A stretch of 64,000 bases of DNA from Qipengyuania algicida (GTDB lineage: Bacteria > Pseudomonadota > Alphaproteobacteria > Sphingomonadales > Sphingomonadaceae), in contig NZ_WTYA01000001.1 in assembly GCF_009828025.1 (NCBI RefSeq), positions 186,001 to 250,000 of the forward strand. The letters run 5' to 3'. The notes beneath the pieces were generated by a model. It worked only from the letters and a program-made list of their open reading frames with translations. It did no database searches and had not been told where the DNA came from. The translations under genes and the position numbers were made by a program. How positions within the stretch are numbered: the first letter of the stretch is position 1; every line of letters starts with the position of its first letter. Positions 41,188 through 53,459 of the stretch are shown here, in pieces.

Positions 41188-41478
41188 TTAATTCCCTGCC
41201 GCCTCGACTTCGAGATCGGCTTCGACCGCCTGCACACCGCCTTCGGTCACACGGTCCTTCACCGCCCAGGTCTTGGTCTTGGAGATCGGTTTGGTCTCCT
41301 CGATGCGGACGATGTCGCCGAGCTGGTATTCGTTCTGCTCGTCGTGGGCGTGATACTTCTTCGAACGGCGGATAATCTTGCCGTACAGCGGGTGCTTCAC
41401 CTTACGCTCGACAAGCACGGTTACGGTCTTGTCGGTCTTGTTGGAGGTGACGGTCCCGATCAGGATACGCTTGGGCAT
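41188..41478 (-). CDS. rpsQ: Small ribosomal subunit protein uS17
   Basis: A 96-residue protein. The conserved part holds [38 protein letters not shown] and [18 protein letters not shown]-terminal acidic extension of about 17 residues follows ([13 protein letters not shown]). It binds the 5' domain of 16S rRNA. It is 10 bp after rpmC. Confidence 0.97.
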   Translation of the reverse strand: MPKRILIGTVTSNKTDKTVTVLVERKVKHPLYGKIIRRSKKYHAHDEQNEYQLGDIVRIEETKPISKTKTWAVKDRVTEGGVQAVEADLEVEAAGN

Positions 41479-41488
41479 GGTCTACTCC

Positions 41489-41707
41489 TCAGGCCTTGGC
41501 ATCCGCTGCCTGGGCGCGTTGGCCCTGCAGCGTCTTGATCTTGGCGATCGAGCGACGCACTTCGCGGATCCGCGAAGGCGCCTCGAGCTGGTTGGTGGCC
41601 GCCTGGAAACGCAGGTTGAACTGCTCGCGCTTCAGCGTCACCAGCTCCTCGGCCAGCTGGTCGTCGGTCTTCTGACGAAGATCGGCGGTCTTGGTGGTCT
41701 TGGCCAT
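41489..41707 (-). CDS. rpmC: Large ribosomal subunit protein uL29
   Basis: A 72-residue two-helix protein with ELVTLKREQFNLRFQ and IREVRRSIAKIKTLQ, located near the peptide exit tunnel. Its ATG overlaps the rplP stop by one base. Length is normal for the family. Confidence 0.97.
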   Translation of the reverse strand: MAKTTKTADLRQKTDDQLAEELVTLKREQFNLRFQAATNQLEAPSRIREVRRSIAKIKTLQGQRAQAADAKA

Positions 41708-42141
41708 TATTCGCCTCCCAGATGGCTGGAATCGCCCAGACGGGCAACGACCTTGGTCTTGATCGGCAGCTTCATCGCTGCACGCTCGAACGCTTCGGCG
41801 GCCAGCGGACCGGGAACGCCATCGAGTTCGAACAGGATCCGGCCCGGCTTCACGCGCGCAGCCCAGTATTCGATCGAGCCCTTGCCCTTACCCTGACGAA
41901 CTTCGGCAGGCTTCTTGGACACGGGCACGTCCGGGAACACGCGGATCCACAAACGTCCCTGACGCTTGATGTGGCGGGTGATCGCACGACGGGCCGCTTC
42001 GATCTGGCGTGCGGTAACACGCTCGGGTTCGAGAGCCTTGAGGCCGTAGGAGCCGAAATTCAGGGTGGTGCCGCCCTTGGCAGCGCCCTTGATCCGGCCC
42101 TTGAAGGCCTTGCGGAACTTGGTTTTCTTCGGTTGCAGCAT
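41707..42141 (-). CDS. rplP: Large ribosomal subunit protein uL16
   Basis: A 144-residue protein with [41 protein letters not shown] and ILFELDGV. It organises the A-site tRNA region of the large subunit. Standard length, 15 bp after rpsC. Confidence 0.98.
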   Translation of the reverse strand: MLQPKKTKFRKAFKGRIKGAAKGGTTLNFGSYGLKALEPERVTARQIEAARRAITRHIKRQGRLWIRVFPDVPVSKKPAEVRQGKGKGSIEYWAARVKPGRILFELDGVPGPLAAEAFERAAMKLPIKTKVVARLGDSSHLGGE

Positions 42142-42156
42142 GGTTCTGGCTCTACC

Positions 42157-42852
42157 TTAACGTGCCGGGCGGACGCCGGACGTCTGCGATTCCATCATCA
42201 GGCGGTCCTGCGCGGTCGGATCATGGCCGAGAATCTCGCCCTTGAAGACCCACACCTTGATGCCGATGATGCCATAGGCGGTCAGCGCCTCGGCTTCAGC
42301 GTAATCGATGTTCGCGCGCAGCGTATGCAGAGGCACACGACCTTCGCGATACTGTTCGACGCGGGCGATTTCGGCGCCGCCGAGACGGCCGCCGCACATG
42401 ATCTTGATGCCTTCGGCACCCAGACGCATCGCGGATTGCATCGCGCGCTTCATCGCTCGGCGGAAAGCCACGCGGCGGATCAGCTGGTCGGCGATGCCCT
42501 GGGCGACGAGCTTGGCATCGACTTCCGGCTTGCGGATCTCGACGATGTTCAGCTTCACTTCGCTGGCCGTCATGCTCGACAGCTTGGCGCGCAGCTTCTC
42601 GATGTCCGCGCCCTTCTTGCCGATGATGACACCGGGACGCGCGGCATAGATCGAGATGCGGCACAGCTTGGCCGGACGCTCGATGACCACCTTCGAAATC
42701 GCTGCCTGCGGCAGGCTGTCGACGATGAACTTGCGCAGTTCGATATCCTCGCTGAGCAGCTTGGCATAGTCGCGCCCTTCGGCGTACCAGCGGCTGTCCC
42801 AGGTGCGGTTGATCTGCAGGCGCAGGCCGATCGGATTGCTCTTGTGACCCAT
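42157..42852 (-). CDS. rpsC: Small ribosomal subunit protein uS3
   Basis: A 231-residue protein with [22 protein letters not shown], the KH-domain motif [16 protein letters not shown] and the C-terminal [13 protein letters not shown]. It lines the mRNA entry channel. The start is the ATG at 42852, right at the rplV stop; the upstream frame is a shadow of rplV. Confidence 0.98.
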   Translation of the reverse strand: MGHKSNPIGLRLQINRTWDSRWYAEGRDYAKLLSEDIELRKFIVDSLPQAAISKVVIERPAKLCRISIYAARPGVIIGKKGADIEKLRAKLSSMTASEVKLNIVEIRKPEVDAKLVAQGIADQLIRRVAFRRAMKRAMQSAMRLGAEGIKIMCGGRLGGAEIARVEQYREGRVPLHTLRANIDYAEAEALTAYGIIGIKVWVFKGEILGHDPTAQDRLMMESQTSGVRPAR

Positions 42853-42853
42853 A

Positions 42854-43231
42854 TCAGGCTTCCTCACTTTCACGGACCACGATGCGCAGCCGACTGAACG
42901 GCTTGAGAATGCGCGTGGACTTGCCACGGCCGCGCGTGTGGAAGCGCTTCATGGTGATCGACTTGCCAACCGAGGCTTCCGCCACGACGAGCGCGTCGAC
43001 ATCAAGATTGTGGTTGTTCTCCGCATTGGCGATCGCCGAAGCGAGCACCTTGCTGGCGTCCTTGGCCATCGCCCGCTTGGAGAAGGCGAGGATGTTCATG
43101 GCCTCTTCGGCCTTCTTGCCGCGGATCAGACCGGCGACGAGGTTGAGCTTCTGCGCCGAACCACGAATGGTGGTTCCCACAGCCAGCGCCTCGTTGTCGG
43201 CGACGCGACGGGGTGCCTTTGCCTTGCCCAT
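42854..43231 (-). CDS. rplV: Large ribosomal subunit protein uL22
   Basis: A 125-residue protein with [17 protein letters not shown] and the long beta-hairpin segment ending [17 protein letters not shown], which lines the exit tunnel. The ATG overlaps the rpsS stop (TAATG). Normal length. Confidence 0.98.
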   Translation of the reverse strand: MGKAKAPRRVADNEALAVGTTIRGSAQKLNLVAGLIRGKKAEEAMNILAFSKRAMAKDASKVLASAIANAENNHNLDVDALVVAEASVGKSITMKRFHTRGRGKSTRILKPFSRLRIVVRESEEA

Positions 43232-43506
43232 TAGCGTTTGCCCTTCTTGTCGGCGGCGTGACCCGGGAAGGTGCGCGTGGGCGCGAATTCACCGAGCTTG
43301 TGCCCTACCATCTCTTCCGAGACGGAGACCGGGATGAACTTGTGGCCATTGTAGACGTTGAACGTCAGGCCGACGAAATCCGGCAGGATCGTGCTGCGAC
43401 GCGACCAGGTCTTGATCGGCTTGTTGCTGCTCGCTTCCTGTGCGTCCTGCGCCTTCTTCAGAAGGCTGAGTTCGACGAACGGACCTTTCCAGACGGAACG
43501 TGCCAT
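43231..43506 (-). CDS. rpsS: Small ribosomal subunit protein uS19
   Basis: A 91-residue protein with [38 protein letters not shown] and [16 protein letters not shown]. It sits in the head of the small subunit. Standard length, 6 bp after rplB. Confidence 0.98.
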   Translation of the reverse strand: MARSVWKGPFVELSLLKKAQDAQEASSNKPIKTWSRRSTILPDFVGLTFNVYNGHKFIPVSVSEEMVGHKLGEFAPTRTFPGHAADKKGKR

Positions 43507-43512
43507 GTCCGA

Positions 43513-44349
43513 TTACCTCTTCTTCTTCGCGTGACGCGAACGGATGATCATCTTGTCGGTCGACTTGTTGTGACGCGTGCGCGCACCCTTGGTCGGCTTG
43601 CCCCACGGAGTGACCGGGTGACGGCCGCCCGAGGTACGGCCTTCGCCGCCGCCGTGCGGGTGGTCGACCGGGTTCTTGGCGACACCGCGGGTGAGCGGCT
43701 TGACGCCCATCCACCGCTTGCGGCCTGCCTTGCCCAGGTTCTGGTTCTGGTTGTCGGGGTTCGAAACCGCCCCGACCGTGCCCATGCAATCGGCACGCAG
43801 GTAACGCTGCTCACCCGAGTTGAGACGCACGATCACCATCCCGCGGTCACGACCGACGAGCTGGACATAGGCGCCTGCCGAACGGGCGATCTGGCCGCCC
43901 TTGCCCGGCTTCATCTCGACATTGTGGCAGATCGTGCCGACCGGCATCTGGCCCAGCAGCATCGCGTTGCCCGGCTTGGTGTCGGTCTTCTCACCCGCGA
44001 TCACCTTGTCCCCGACAGCGAGGCGCTGCGGTGCGATGATGTAGGCAAGTTCATCGTCGGCGTACTTGATGAGCGCGATGAAGGCGGTGCGGTTGGGATC
44101 ATACTCGATCCGCTCCACGGTGCCTTCGACGTCCCACTTGCGACGCTTGAAGTCGATGTAACGATACTTCTGCTTGTGGCCACCGGCCATGCCGCGCGAA
44201 GTAACGTGGCCCTTGTTGTTACGGCCACCCGTCTTGCGCTTGCCTTCCGTCAGCGACTTGACCGGCTTGCCCTTGTACAGGCCGGACTTGTCGACGAGGA
44301 TGAGGCCGCGCCGGGCGGGGCTCGTCGGATTATAATTCTTGAGTGCCAT
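43513..44349 (-). CDS. rplB: Large ribosomal subunit protein uL2
   Basis: A 278-residue protein near the peptidyl-transferase centre. It has [16 protein letters not shown], the central RNA-binding fold, and the C-terminal signature [21 protein letters not shown] with the essential His in the HPHGGG loop. Standard length, 10 bp after rplW. Confidence 0.98.
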   Translation of the reverse strand: MALKNYNPTSPARRGLILVDKSGLYKGKPVKSLTEGKRKTGGRNNKGHVTSRGMAGGHKQKYRYIDFKRRKWDVEGTVERIEYDPNRTAFIALIKYADDELAYIIAPQRLAVGDKVIAGEKTDTKPGNAMLLGQMPVGTICHNVEMKPGKGGQIARSAGAYVQLVGRDRGMVIVRLNSGEQRYLRADCMGTVGAVSNPDNQNQNLGKAGRKRWMGVKPLTRGVAKNPVDHPHGGGEGRTSGGRHPVTPWGKPTKGARTRHNKSTDKMIIRSRHAKKKR

Positions 44350-44359
44350 GTTCCTGCCC

Positions 44360-44668
44360 TCAGATCCCGCTGGTGATGTCGATCATGTCACCCTCGGCGA
44401 GGGTAATGATCGCTTTTTTCACGTCGGTGCGCTTGTAGGGCTTACCCTTCCAGCGCTTGGTCTTGCCCTTCACCACGATGGTGTTCACACCCACGACCTT
44501 CTTGTCGTAGATCGCCTCGATCGCTTCCTTGATCTGCGGCTTGGTCGCATCATTGGCGACCTTGAAAACCACCGCATTGCTCTCCGAGGCCAGCGTGGAC
44601 TTCTCGGTGATGTGCGGGGCGAGGATCACGTCATAGTGACGCGCGTCGATTTCCTGCTTCTTAGCCAT
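44360..44668 (-). CDS. rplW: Large ribosomal subunit protein uL23
   Basis: A 102-residue protein with [14 protein letters not shown] and [22 protein letters not shown]. It forms the docking site for trigger factor and SRP at the tunnel exit. The start is the ATG at 44668, which overlaps the end of rplD by 8 bp. Confidence 0.97.
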   Translation of the reverse strand: MAKKQEIDARHYDVILAPHITEKSTLASESNAVVFKVANDATKPQIKEAIEAIYDKKVVGVNTIVVKGKTKRWKGKPYKRTDVKKAIITLAEGDMIDITSGI

Positions 44669-45284
44669 TGAAACGGGCCTCCAGCTTTTCGACCGCGTCC
44701 TTGGTGAGGACCAGCGTGTCATGCTTCAGGATGTCGTAGACATTGGCACCGATCGCCGGCAGCACGTTGACGTGCGGCAGGTTGCGAGCAGCCTTGGCGA
44801 ACCCGTCGTCGACCGCTTCGCCGCCGATGATCAGGACCTTGCCAGCCCAGCCAGCCTTGTCGAAGTGACCCTTGAGCGCCTTGGTCTTGGCATCCTTCAG
44901 CGCGAGACTGTCGACGATCACCAGACCATCCTTAGCCTTGCTCGAAAGCGCCATCTTGAGACCCAGCGCACGGATCTTCTTGTTCAGCGACGGGTTGAAG
45001 TCGCGCTTGCGGGCACCGTGGGCCTTACCACCACCGATGAACACCGGAGCAGCGCGATCGCCGTGACGAGCGGTACCGCCGCCCTTCTGACGACCGAACT
45101 TCTTGCCGGTGCGGGCAACGTCCGAGCGCTCACGCGTCGGACGCGCGGTGGCGCGACGCTTTTCAAGCTGCCAGGTCACCACACGGTGAAGAATGTCGGC
45201 ACGCGGTTCGAGGCCGAAGACGGCATCGTTCAGTTCGATGTCGCCCGAGGCGCCGCCGCCCAGTTTCTGGACCTTGACCTTCAC
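44661..45284 (-). CDS. rplD: Large ribosomal subunit protein uL4
   Basis: A 207-residue protein starting [10 protein letters not shown] from a GTG codon 2 bp after the rplC stop. It has the RNA-binding loop [23 protein letters not shown] and the C-terminal fold ending in [10 protein letters not shown]. In enterobacteria L4 also represses the S10 operon by attenuation in the rpsJ leader. The leader here has a terminator-like hairpin (46768-46817), so a similar loop is conceivable. Confidence 0.97.
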   Translation of the reverse strand: MKVKVQKLGGGASGDIELNDAVFGLEPRADILHRVVTWQLEKRRATARPTRERSDVARTGKKFGRQKGGGTARHGDRAAPVFIGGGKAHGARKRDFNPSLNKKIRALGLKMALSSKAKDGLVIVDSLALKDAKTKALKGHFDKAGWAGKVLIIGGEAVDDGFAKAARNLPHVNVLPAIGANVYDILKHDTLVLTKDAVEKLEARFNG

Positions 45285-45286
45285 GA

Positions 45287-46168
45287 TCAGGACTCCTTGC
45301 TCTCGCCGTCAGCCGCGCCCGCATCGGGGGTGGCTTCGGGGGTGTTTTCGCTGCCCTCGGTCTCGGCACCGGCTTCCTGGCTCTTCAGGAGCTCGGCCTG
45401 ATGCTCGGCATCGACCTGCTCGTGCACTTCGTGCTCGGCATTGTGCTCGACCAGACCGGCGGGCGCTTCCTCGTGCTCGACCTTGCTCTTCTTCTCGAGC
45501 ACGGCACCGGGGAATGGGGCACCTTCAGGCTGCGGCAGCTTGACCGCGTCGCGAACGAGCAGCCACGCATTCGAAGCACCGGGGACCGAACCCTTGACGA
45601 AGATCAGACCGCGATCGGCGTCAGTGCGCACGACCTCGAGGTTCTGCTGGGTGCGCTGACGGTCGCCCATGTGACCGGCCATCTTCTTGCCCTTGAACAC
45701 GCGGCCCGGATCCTGGCGGTTACCCGTCGAACCGTGCGAACGGTGCGAGAGCGAGACGCCGTGAGTGGCGCGCAGGCCTCCGAAGCCCCAGCGCTTCATC
45801 GCGCCGGCAAAGCCCTTGCCCTGCGTGTGGCCGGTGACGTCGACCTTCTGCCCGGCAATGAAGTGCTCAGCGGAAATGTGCGAGCCAACCGGGACCAGCC
45901 CGTCAGCATCGGCAACACGGAATTCCGCGACCTTCATCTTCAGCGACACTTCAGCCTTCGCAAAGGCTTCGCGCTGCGGCTTGTTTACATTTTTCTGCTT
46001 GGCCTCGCCCGCGCCGAGCTGGACAGCATAATAGCCGTCACGGTCTTCGGTACGGTGCGATACGACCTGACAGCCTTCCAGCGCGAGAACGGTAACAGGC
46101 ACGTGCCGTCCGTCCTCCTGGAAGAGGCGGGTCATCCCGACTTTCCTTGCGATAACGCCAGTGCGCAT
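45287..46168 (-). CDS. rplC: Large ribosomal subunit protein uL3 with acidic C-terminal extension
   Basis: A 293-residue protein. The conserved L3 fold spans about residues 1-218 with [34 protein letters not shown] and [22 protein letters not shown] tail of about 75 residues rich in Glu, Ala and His follows and is probably disordered. The ATG at 46168 has GAGGAG 8 bases upstream. The 244 bp between rpsJ and rplC are unusually long for this operon; no gene is visible there, and a leader or internal promoter for rplC is possible. Confidence 0.97.
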   Translation of the reverse strand: MRTGVIARKVGMTRLFQEDGRHVPVTVLALEGCQVVSHRTEDRDGYYAVQLGAGEAKQKNVNKPQREAFAKAEVSLKMKVAEFRVADADGLVPVGSHISAEHFIAGQKVDVTGHTQGKGFAGAMKRWGFGGLRATHGVSLSHRSHGSTGNRQDPGRVFKGKKMAGHMGDRQRTQQNLEVVRTDADRGLIFVKGSVPGASNAWLLVRDAVKLPQPEGAPFPGAVLEKKSKVEHEEAPAGLVEHNAEHEVHEQVDAEHQAELLKSQEAGAETEGSENTPEATPDAGAADGESKES

Positions 46169-46412
46169 CGTCAAAACTCCTCAACAGAGGCACACGAGGC
46201 CCATCCCCGCGTGCTTGCATGGCCCGAATTGTGATGCATCGCCCCGTCCGGGCCACTGTGCCTTTCCCTTGCGAGAGAGGCGAGACGGGGGACGCAGACC
46301 CGGATGTTATCCGGCGGTATCCCTATGTCTTGCCGGACCTTTCGGGCCAGCGGGGCAATAGAGAGCCCCTGAACTTCCGGTCAGATTAACGTCCTGCCGA
46401 AGACGGTCGCGA

Positions 46413-46724
46413 TCAAGCCAGCTTGATTTCGACGTTTACGCCAGCAGCCAGATCGAGCTTCATCAGCGCGTCGACGGTCTGGGCGTTGGGCTGCACGATG
46501 TCGAGCAACCGCTTGTAGGTGCGCACCTCGAACTGCTCGCGCGACTTCTTGTCGATGTGCGGGCCGCGGTTCACGGTGAACTTCTCGATACGCGTCGGCA
46601 TGGGAATGGGGCCACGAATAAGAGCACCCGTACGACGTGCGGTTTCAGCGATTTCGCCAGTTGCCTGGTCGAGCACGCGATGGTCGAACGCCTTGAGGCG
46701 AATGCGGATATTCTGAGCTTCCAT
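46413..46724 (-). CDS. rpsJ: Small ribosomal subunit protein uS10
   Basis: A 103-residue protein with [17 protein letters not shown] and [29 protein letters not shown]. It also serves transcription antitermination as NusE. It is the first gene of the S10 operon, with a leader of about 140 bases containing an attenuator-like structure and an upstream promoter candidate. Confidence 0.98.
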   Translation of the reverse strand: MEAQNIRIRLKAFDHRVLDQATGEIAETARRTGALIRGPIPMPTRIEKFTVNRGPHIDKKSREQFEVRTYKRLLDIVQPNAQTVDALMKLDLAAGVNVEIKLA

Positions 46725-46767
46725 GTCCTACACCGATGCGAAAGAGCCAAGAAGGGTCACCCCTTCC

Positions 46768-46817
46768 AAAACAAAAGGCCCGCCCTGCTTGAACCGGATA
46801 TCCGGCGAAGGGCGGCC
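46768..46817 (-). terminator. Attenuator-like hairpin in the S10 operon leader
   Basis: Minus strand: GGCCGCCCT pairs with AGGGCGGGCC (one bulged base). The perfect palindrome CCGGATATCCGG lies inside, and TTTTGTTTT follows immediately. This has the form of an intrinsic terminator but sits 44 bp before the rpsJ start and after the candidate promoter, so it would act as an attenuator of the whole operon. Confidence 0.7.
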
Positions 46818-46832
46818 CCGAAATTCGTTACG

Positions 46833-46850
46833 ACGGAGACGAATCTCCGT
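46833..46850 (-). other. UUCG-loop hairpin in the S10 leader
   Basis: Minus strand: ACGGAGA, loop TTCG, TCTCCGT: a perfect 7-bp stem with the very stable UUCG tetraloop. It lies at the start of the predicted leader transcript, 13 bases after the -10 box, just ahead of the attenuator-like hairpin, so it may protect the 5' end or form part of a regulatory fold. Confidence 0.55.
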
Positions 46851-46862
46851 GTGTGTGGGGCG

Positions 46863-46891
46863 CCTATACGTTCATGAGGTTTCAGTTGCAA
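46863..46891 (-). promoter_or_regulatory. Candidate sigma-70 promoter for the S10 operon
   Basis: Minus strand: TTGCAA (46891-46886), 17 bases, TATAGG (46868-46863). Both boxes match the consensus at 4 or more positions with optimal spacing. It lies 24 bp after the end of the SDR gene and gives a leader of about 130 bases before rpsJ. Confidence 0.6.
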
Positions 46892-46915
46892 CCCCGAGAT
46901 GTTGGATTTTTGTGG

Positions 46916-47629
46916 TCACCACGGAACCGTGTCACCGAAGCGATCGAGGTATTCCGCCCCGGGCCGGTTCCGCTTGGCAAGCAATACGTCCACCAGACTG
47001 GGAACAGTCTCTTCCAATGTAAACGGAGCATCGGGACCGCCGAGATCGGTTTTGATCCAACCCGGTGCAAGCACGACGATGGCACGATTTCGATTCTCTT
47101 CATGCGCAGCAAACGCCTTGACCAGCATATTGAGTGCGGCCTTGCTGGCGCGATAGACCTCGCGCTGGCCCTTGAGATTATTGCCGATGCTGCCCTGACC
47201 CGACGACATGGCACCGATCAATCCAATATCGGTCACCAGATCCTGCAATGCCTCCATGACCTGCAACGGGGCATAGGCATTTGTGACCATCACCCTGGCA
47301 AATTCCTCCGCATCGACATCGCGGATCAGAGCGAGTGGGTCGCCGGTCGTTATCCCGGCACATATGAACAGTGCATCGAGCTTCTCGTCTTGCAGGGCAA
47401 GCTTCAGCATCGCGATCTGCTCGGGGTAAACCATGTCGAGTTGTTCGATATGCAAGCTGTCGGGATGATGTTCGGCGAGGTCGTGCAGCAAACACCGCTT
47501 ATCGCCCCGAACCGTCCCGATAACGCGCCAGTTCCGCTTAACGAACTCAGCCGCCAATCCGTAGCCGAGACCTCTCGACGCGCCGACAATCAATACCGTC
47601 GGCTGTTTACCTGCATGCTTGTCATTCAT
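46916..47629 (-). CDS. Short-chain dehydrogenase/reductase between tuf and rpsJ
   Basis: A 237-residue classical SDR. The cofactor motif is GASRGLG at residues 16-22 and the catalytic pair is Y159 and K163 in VYRASKAALN, so it should be active, probably with NADPH (Arg in the glycine loop). The substrate is unknown. The ATG at 47629 starts the normal fold; an in-frame extension to 47707 runs through a terminator and is not real. It lies between the tuf terminator and the S10 promoter, so it is an independent unit inserted at the str/S10 boundary. Its own promoter was not identified. Confidence 0.9.
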   Translation of the reverse strand: MNDKHAGKQPTVLIVGASRGLGYGLAAEFVKRNWRVIGTVRGDKRCLLHDLAEHHPDSLHIEQLDMVYPEQIAMLKLALQDEKLDALFICAGITTGDPLALIRDVDAEEFARVMVTNAYAPLQVMEALQDLVTDIGLIGAMSSGQGSIGNNLKGQREVYRASKAALNMLVKAFAAHEENRNRAIVVLAPGWIKTDLGGPDAPFTLEETVPSLVDVLLAKRNRPGAEYLDRFGDTVPW

Positions 47630-47692
47630 GGGTCTTGCAGTTTCCCTTCCGATGGCATCACCGCTCCGGGCTGACCGGCGTAGTGCAATAAG

Positions 47693-47727
47693 GAAAGGCC
47701 CGGCCACTCCGTCGAGTGACCGGGCCT
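47693..47727 (-). terminator. Intrinsic terminator after tuf
   Basis: Minus strand: AGGCCCGGTCACTC, loop GACG, GAGTGGCCGGGCCT (14 bp, one G-U), then TTTCCTT. It lies 27 bp after the tuf stop and ends the str operon. Confidence 0.9.
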
Positions 47728-47754
47728 CTTGTCTCGCCCGAAAGCGAGAAAGCC

Positions 47755-48945
<1,191 letters not shown>

Positions 48946-49040
48946 TTCTCGAATTACCTCTGTCTGAAAGAATAGAATTTCCGCAGGTGGAAGGCGGCGC
49001 CAAGCGGAATAAGGCGCCGCCCCTAGACCGTGCTCGCCCG

Positions 49041-51173
<2,133 letters not shown>

Positions 51174-51297
51174 GAAAAATTCCTCAGCGGTTCGGGGGGC
51201 TACGGATAGCGACCCCCATATGGGTAATAATGTGACCGGTTAAAGACCGTGGGCGGCGCGCCGTGCTCCAGCTGCGCCGCCCGCGGCCATTACGCCA

Positions 51298-51768
51298 TTA
51301 CCAGCGGTAGTGCGAGAAGGCGCGGTTGGCGTCCGCCATGCGGTGCGTGTCTTCGCGCTTCTTGACCGCGTTGCCACGGTTGTTGGCAGCATCCATCAGC
51401 TCGCCCGACAGGCGTGCGGCCATGGTGGTTTCGGGACGACCGCGAGCCGCACCGATCAGCCAGCGCAGCGCGAGCGCCTGGGCACGCTCGGGGCGAACCT
51501 CGACCGGCACCTGGTAGGTCGCACCGCCGACACGGCGGCTGCGGACTTCGACCTGCGGCTTGATGTTGTCGAGCGCGGCATGGAACACTTCCATCGGGCT
51601 CGTCTTGGCCTTGGTCTCGACCGTTTCGAGCGCGCCGTAAACGATACGCTCTGCAGTGGACTTCTTGCCGTCATACATGAGGTTGTTCATGAACTTCGAC
51701 AGCACCAGATCACCAAACTTGGGATCGGGCAGGATTTCCCGCTTCTCGGGACGACGACGACGTGACAT
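51298..51768 (-). CDS. rpsG: Small ribosomal subunit protein uS7
   Basis: A 156-residue protein with [20 protein letters not shown], the central [15 protein letters not shown] and the C-terminal [17 protein letters not shown]. It nucleates the 16S 3' domain and in enterobacteria represses the str operon. The ATG follows a 144-bp structured spacer after rpsL. Confidence 0.98.
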   Translation of the reverse strand: MSRRRRPEKREILPDPKFGDLVLSKFMNNLMYDGKKSTAERIVYGALETVETKAKTSPMEVFHAALDNIKPQVEVRSRRVGGATYQVPVEVRPERAQALALRWLIGAARGRPETTMAARLSGELMDAANNRGNAVKKREDTHRMADANRAFSHYRW

Positions 51769-51791
51769 TTTTGCTAACTCCTTCGGAGAGC

Positions 51792-51893
51792 GGCAGCACC
51801 TCCGTGCTGCCTTGCGGCTCCGGCCCGCTCCCCCTCCCGGCCACCCAGAGACTACCGTGTCGGGTAGCCGGGAGTGGCATCGGGCCGGAGCCG
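51792..51893 (-). other. Highly structured spacer between rpsL and rpsG
   Basis: A perfect 13-bp inverted repeat (CGGCTCCGGCCCG at 51815-51827, CGGGCCGGAGCCG at 51881-51893) encloses CTCCCGGC/GCCGGGAG (51834-51841, 51867-51874) and CTACC/GGTAG. A separate hairpin, GGCAGCAC-CTCC-GTGCTGCC, is at 51792-51811. This nested fold, with no T-run, is well beyond a simple spacer. In Escherichia coli the rpsL-rpsG spacer binds S7 as an autorepressor site; an equivalent is plausible here. Confidence 0.65.
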
Positions 51894-51912
51894 GGCTAGC
51901 GCCGCGCCAAAA

Positions 51913-52284
51913 TTACTTCGGACGCTTCGCGCCGTACTTCGAGCGGGACTGCTTGCGGTCCTTGACACCCTGTGTGTCGAGCACGCCGCGCAGCACGTGA
52001 TAGCGCACGCCGGGAAGGTCGCGCACACGGCCGCCACGGATCAGGACAACGCTGTGCTCTTGCAGGTTGTGGCCCTCGCCCGGGATGTAGGAGATGACTT
52101 CGCGCTGGTTGGTAAGACGCACCTTGGCGACCTTGCGCAGAGCGGAGTTCGGCTTCTTCGGCGTCGTGGTATAGACGCGCGTGCAGACACCGCGCTTCTG
52201 CGGGTTCTGCTCCATCGCAGGGACCTTGGACTTGGCCTTCTGCGGAACGCGGCCCTTGCGGACCAGCTGGTTGATCGTCGGCAT
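51913..52284 (-). CDS. rpsL: Small ribosomal subunit protein uS12
   Basis: A 123-residue protein with [12 protein letters not shown], the decoding-site motif [18 protein letters not shown] and [28 protein letters not shown]. The Lys at the streptomycin-sensitive positions in KKPNSALRK are the sensitive-type residues as far as the motif shows. It is the first gene of the str operon, with a long upstream region. Confidence 0.98.
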   Translation of the reverse strand: MPTINQLVRKGRVPQKAKSKVPAMEQNPQKRGVCTRVYTTTPKKPNSALRKVAKVRLTNQREVISYIPGEGHNLQEHSVVLIRGGRVRDLPGVRYHVLRGVLDTQGVKDRKQSRSKYGAKRPK

Positions 52285-52310
52285 TTGAGTCTCTTCTCTT
52301 CACCGTTGCC

Positions 52311-52359
52311 TGACCCTTCAGCAAAAGTGGACGCCGGTTTTGCGCCCGGAAGGGTCAGA
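52311..52359 (-). repeat. Inverted repeat in the rpsL leader
   Basis: CTGACCCTTC (52311-52320) and GAAGGGTCAG (52350-52359) are perfectly complementary. GCAAAA/TTTTGC (52322-52327, 52339-52344) pair inside. On the minus strand the loop reads CAAAACCGGCGTCCACTTTTGC-like text, which resembles a dispersed intergenic repeat known from several alphaproteobacteria (from memory). It ends 26 bp before the rpsL start. Confidence 0.55.
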
Positions 52360-53018
52360 GTTAATGATGGCGACTAGCGGGTGAGGATGGTTCGTTCGGG
52401 TCGGGCGAGACACACGCACGGCGCAGCGAAGCGCCGGAGCGGATATTCGCACGAGCCTGAAACACTCCACCTTCGGGCCCACACGGCCACCGGGTTACTT
52501 TGACGGCTGCCCCGAAGCGCTCTCGATAAGAGACCGCCCCAATAGAAAAGAGCCTCGACGCATAAGCGACAGGCCCCGGGTCATGACCGGCAATGTTCAG
52601 CTCTATTTGACCGGCGCGGGACGAATCCTGCATCGGATAGGGGCGCGCTTAGCTGGGGTTGGGGTTTGGGTCAAGGTTCAACGAGCTCATCGGTTAGATC
52701 GAATGTGCTCGCATTATCACCCCGAATTCATGCCAATATGCAATACGTCCTCAATCCACGGGAGCACCGTCAGTAATCTTCCGGACCTCGCGACACCAAT
52801 CAGCGAAAAACAAAAACCTATCTTCTTGTGGGGACGCTACGCTGCGGCTGAATGAAATTGAGGGCGCGCCGACAAATTCCCTCGCCGCATGAGTGTTCGC
52901 TGTCAGAGTGTCCAAAAAGCGCCTTCCATGGCCGATATGTTGGGATAGTGGACATTCTGTTTACGTTTTTGAAAACGAAATGGCCGACTTTCTTTACCTC
53001 GCGATGCAGGACTTGTGC
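52360..53018. other. Non-coding stretch upstream of rpsL, no convincing gene
   Basis: No frame shows both a good start and a recognisable product. Base composition falls from GC-rich near rpsL to clearly AT-richer beyond about 52,700. On the minus strand TTGACC (52674-52669), 17 bases and TAAGCG (52651-52646) could be the str operon promoter, but the leader would be about 360 bases; confidence in it is low. A small CGGCGC/GCGCCG hairpin is at 52419-52436. Confidence 0.4.
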
Positions 53019-53384
53019 ATGATTTTTCCGATGCTTCTTATTTCGCTGGCGATCCCTGGGCAAAGCGACGATCCGTATCCCCCTGACACCATTTGCATGG
53101 CGGAAGACACGGTCGGAATGATCGAATGCCAAAAGCGCGCTCTTTCCGTTTGGGATGTTCGTCTCAATGACGAGTATAAGAAAGCACTAGATCGCGTCGG
53201 CATGGCTAGCCGGGAAAAGCTAAGGCAGGCTCAGAAATCCTGGCTTCGATATCGCGCTGCGAACTGTGAAGTCTATGAAAGCCACGGCGGCACGATACAC
53301 TTTCTACTTGGAGGAGGTTGCATGCTCCGAATGACTCGGGAGCGAACGTTGGAGCTTCGCGGCTTTGACGCGGGTTATGAATGA
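53019..53384 (+). CDS. DUF1311/LprI-like secreted protein
   Basis: A 121-residue protein. A short signal peptide (MIFPMLLISLAIPG) is followed by the lysozyme-inhibitor LprI / DUF1311 pattern: C26, C37 in MIECQKRAL, a W-x-x-R-L-N-D-E-Y-K-K helix, LRQAQKSWLRYRAANC with C83, and a final C101 before the T-R-E-R-T-L-E-L helix. These four Cys form two disulfides in the family, which includes periplasmic lysozyme inhibitors of unclear true role. The ATG at 53019 has AGGA 7 bases upstream and gives the best signal peptide; starts at 52980 or 53004 are possible. Codon use is AT-richer than average here. Confidence 0.82.
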   Translation: MIFPMLLISLAIPGQSDDPYPPDTICMAEDTVGMIECQKRALSVWDVRLNDEYKKALDRVGMASREKLRQAQKSWLRYRAANCEVYESHGGTIHFLLGGGCMLRMTRERTLELRGFDAGYE

Positions 53385-53459
53385 TCTGTCCGCTTTGAAG
53401 CGCGTCGGAAAGCTTTCGCTAAGTCCATTATGTTGCCGCAATCGTTAGACCGGTAGCCG

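Noticed and set aside
52361-52633. 90-residue frame in the rpsL leader (minus strand)
   Set aside because: No ribosome binding site seen and no family recognised; it is more likely non-coding leader. I would reconsider if the amino-acid sequence is conserved in relatives.
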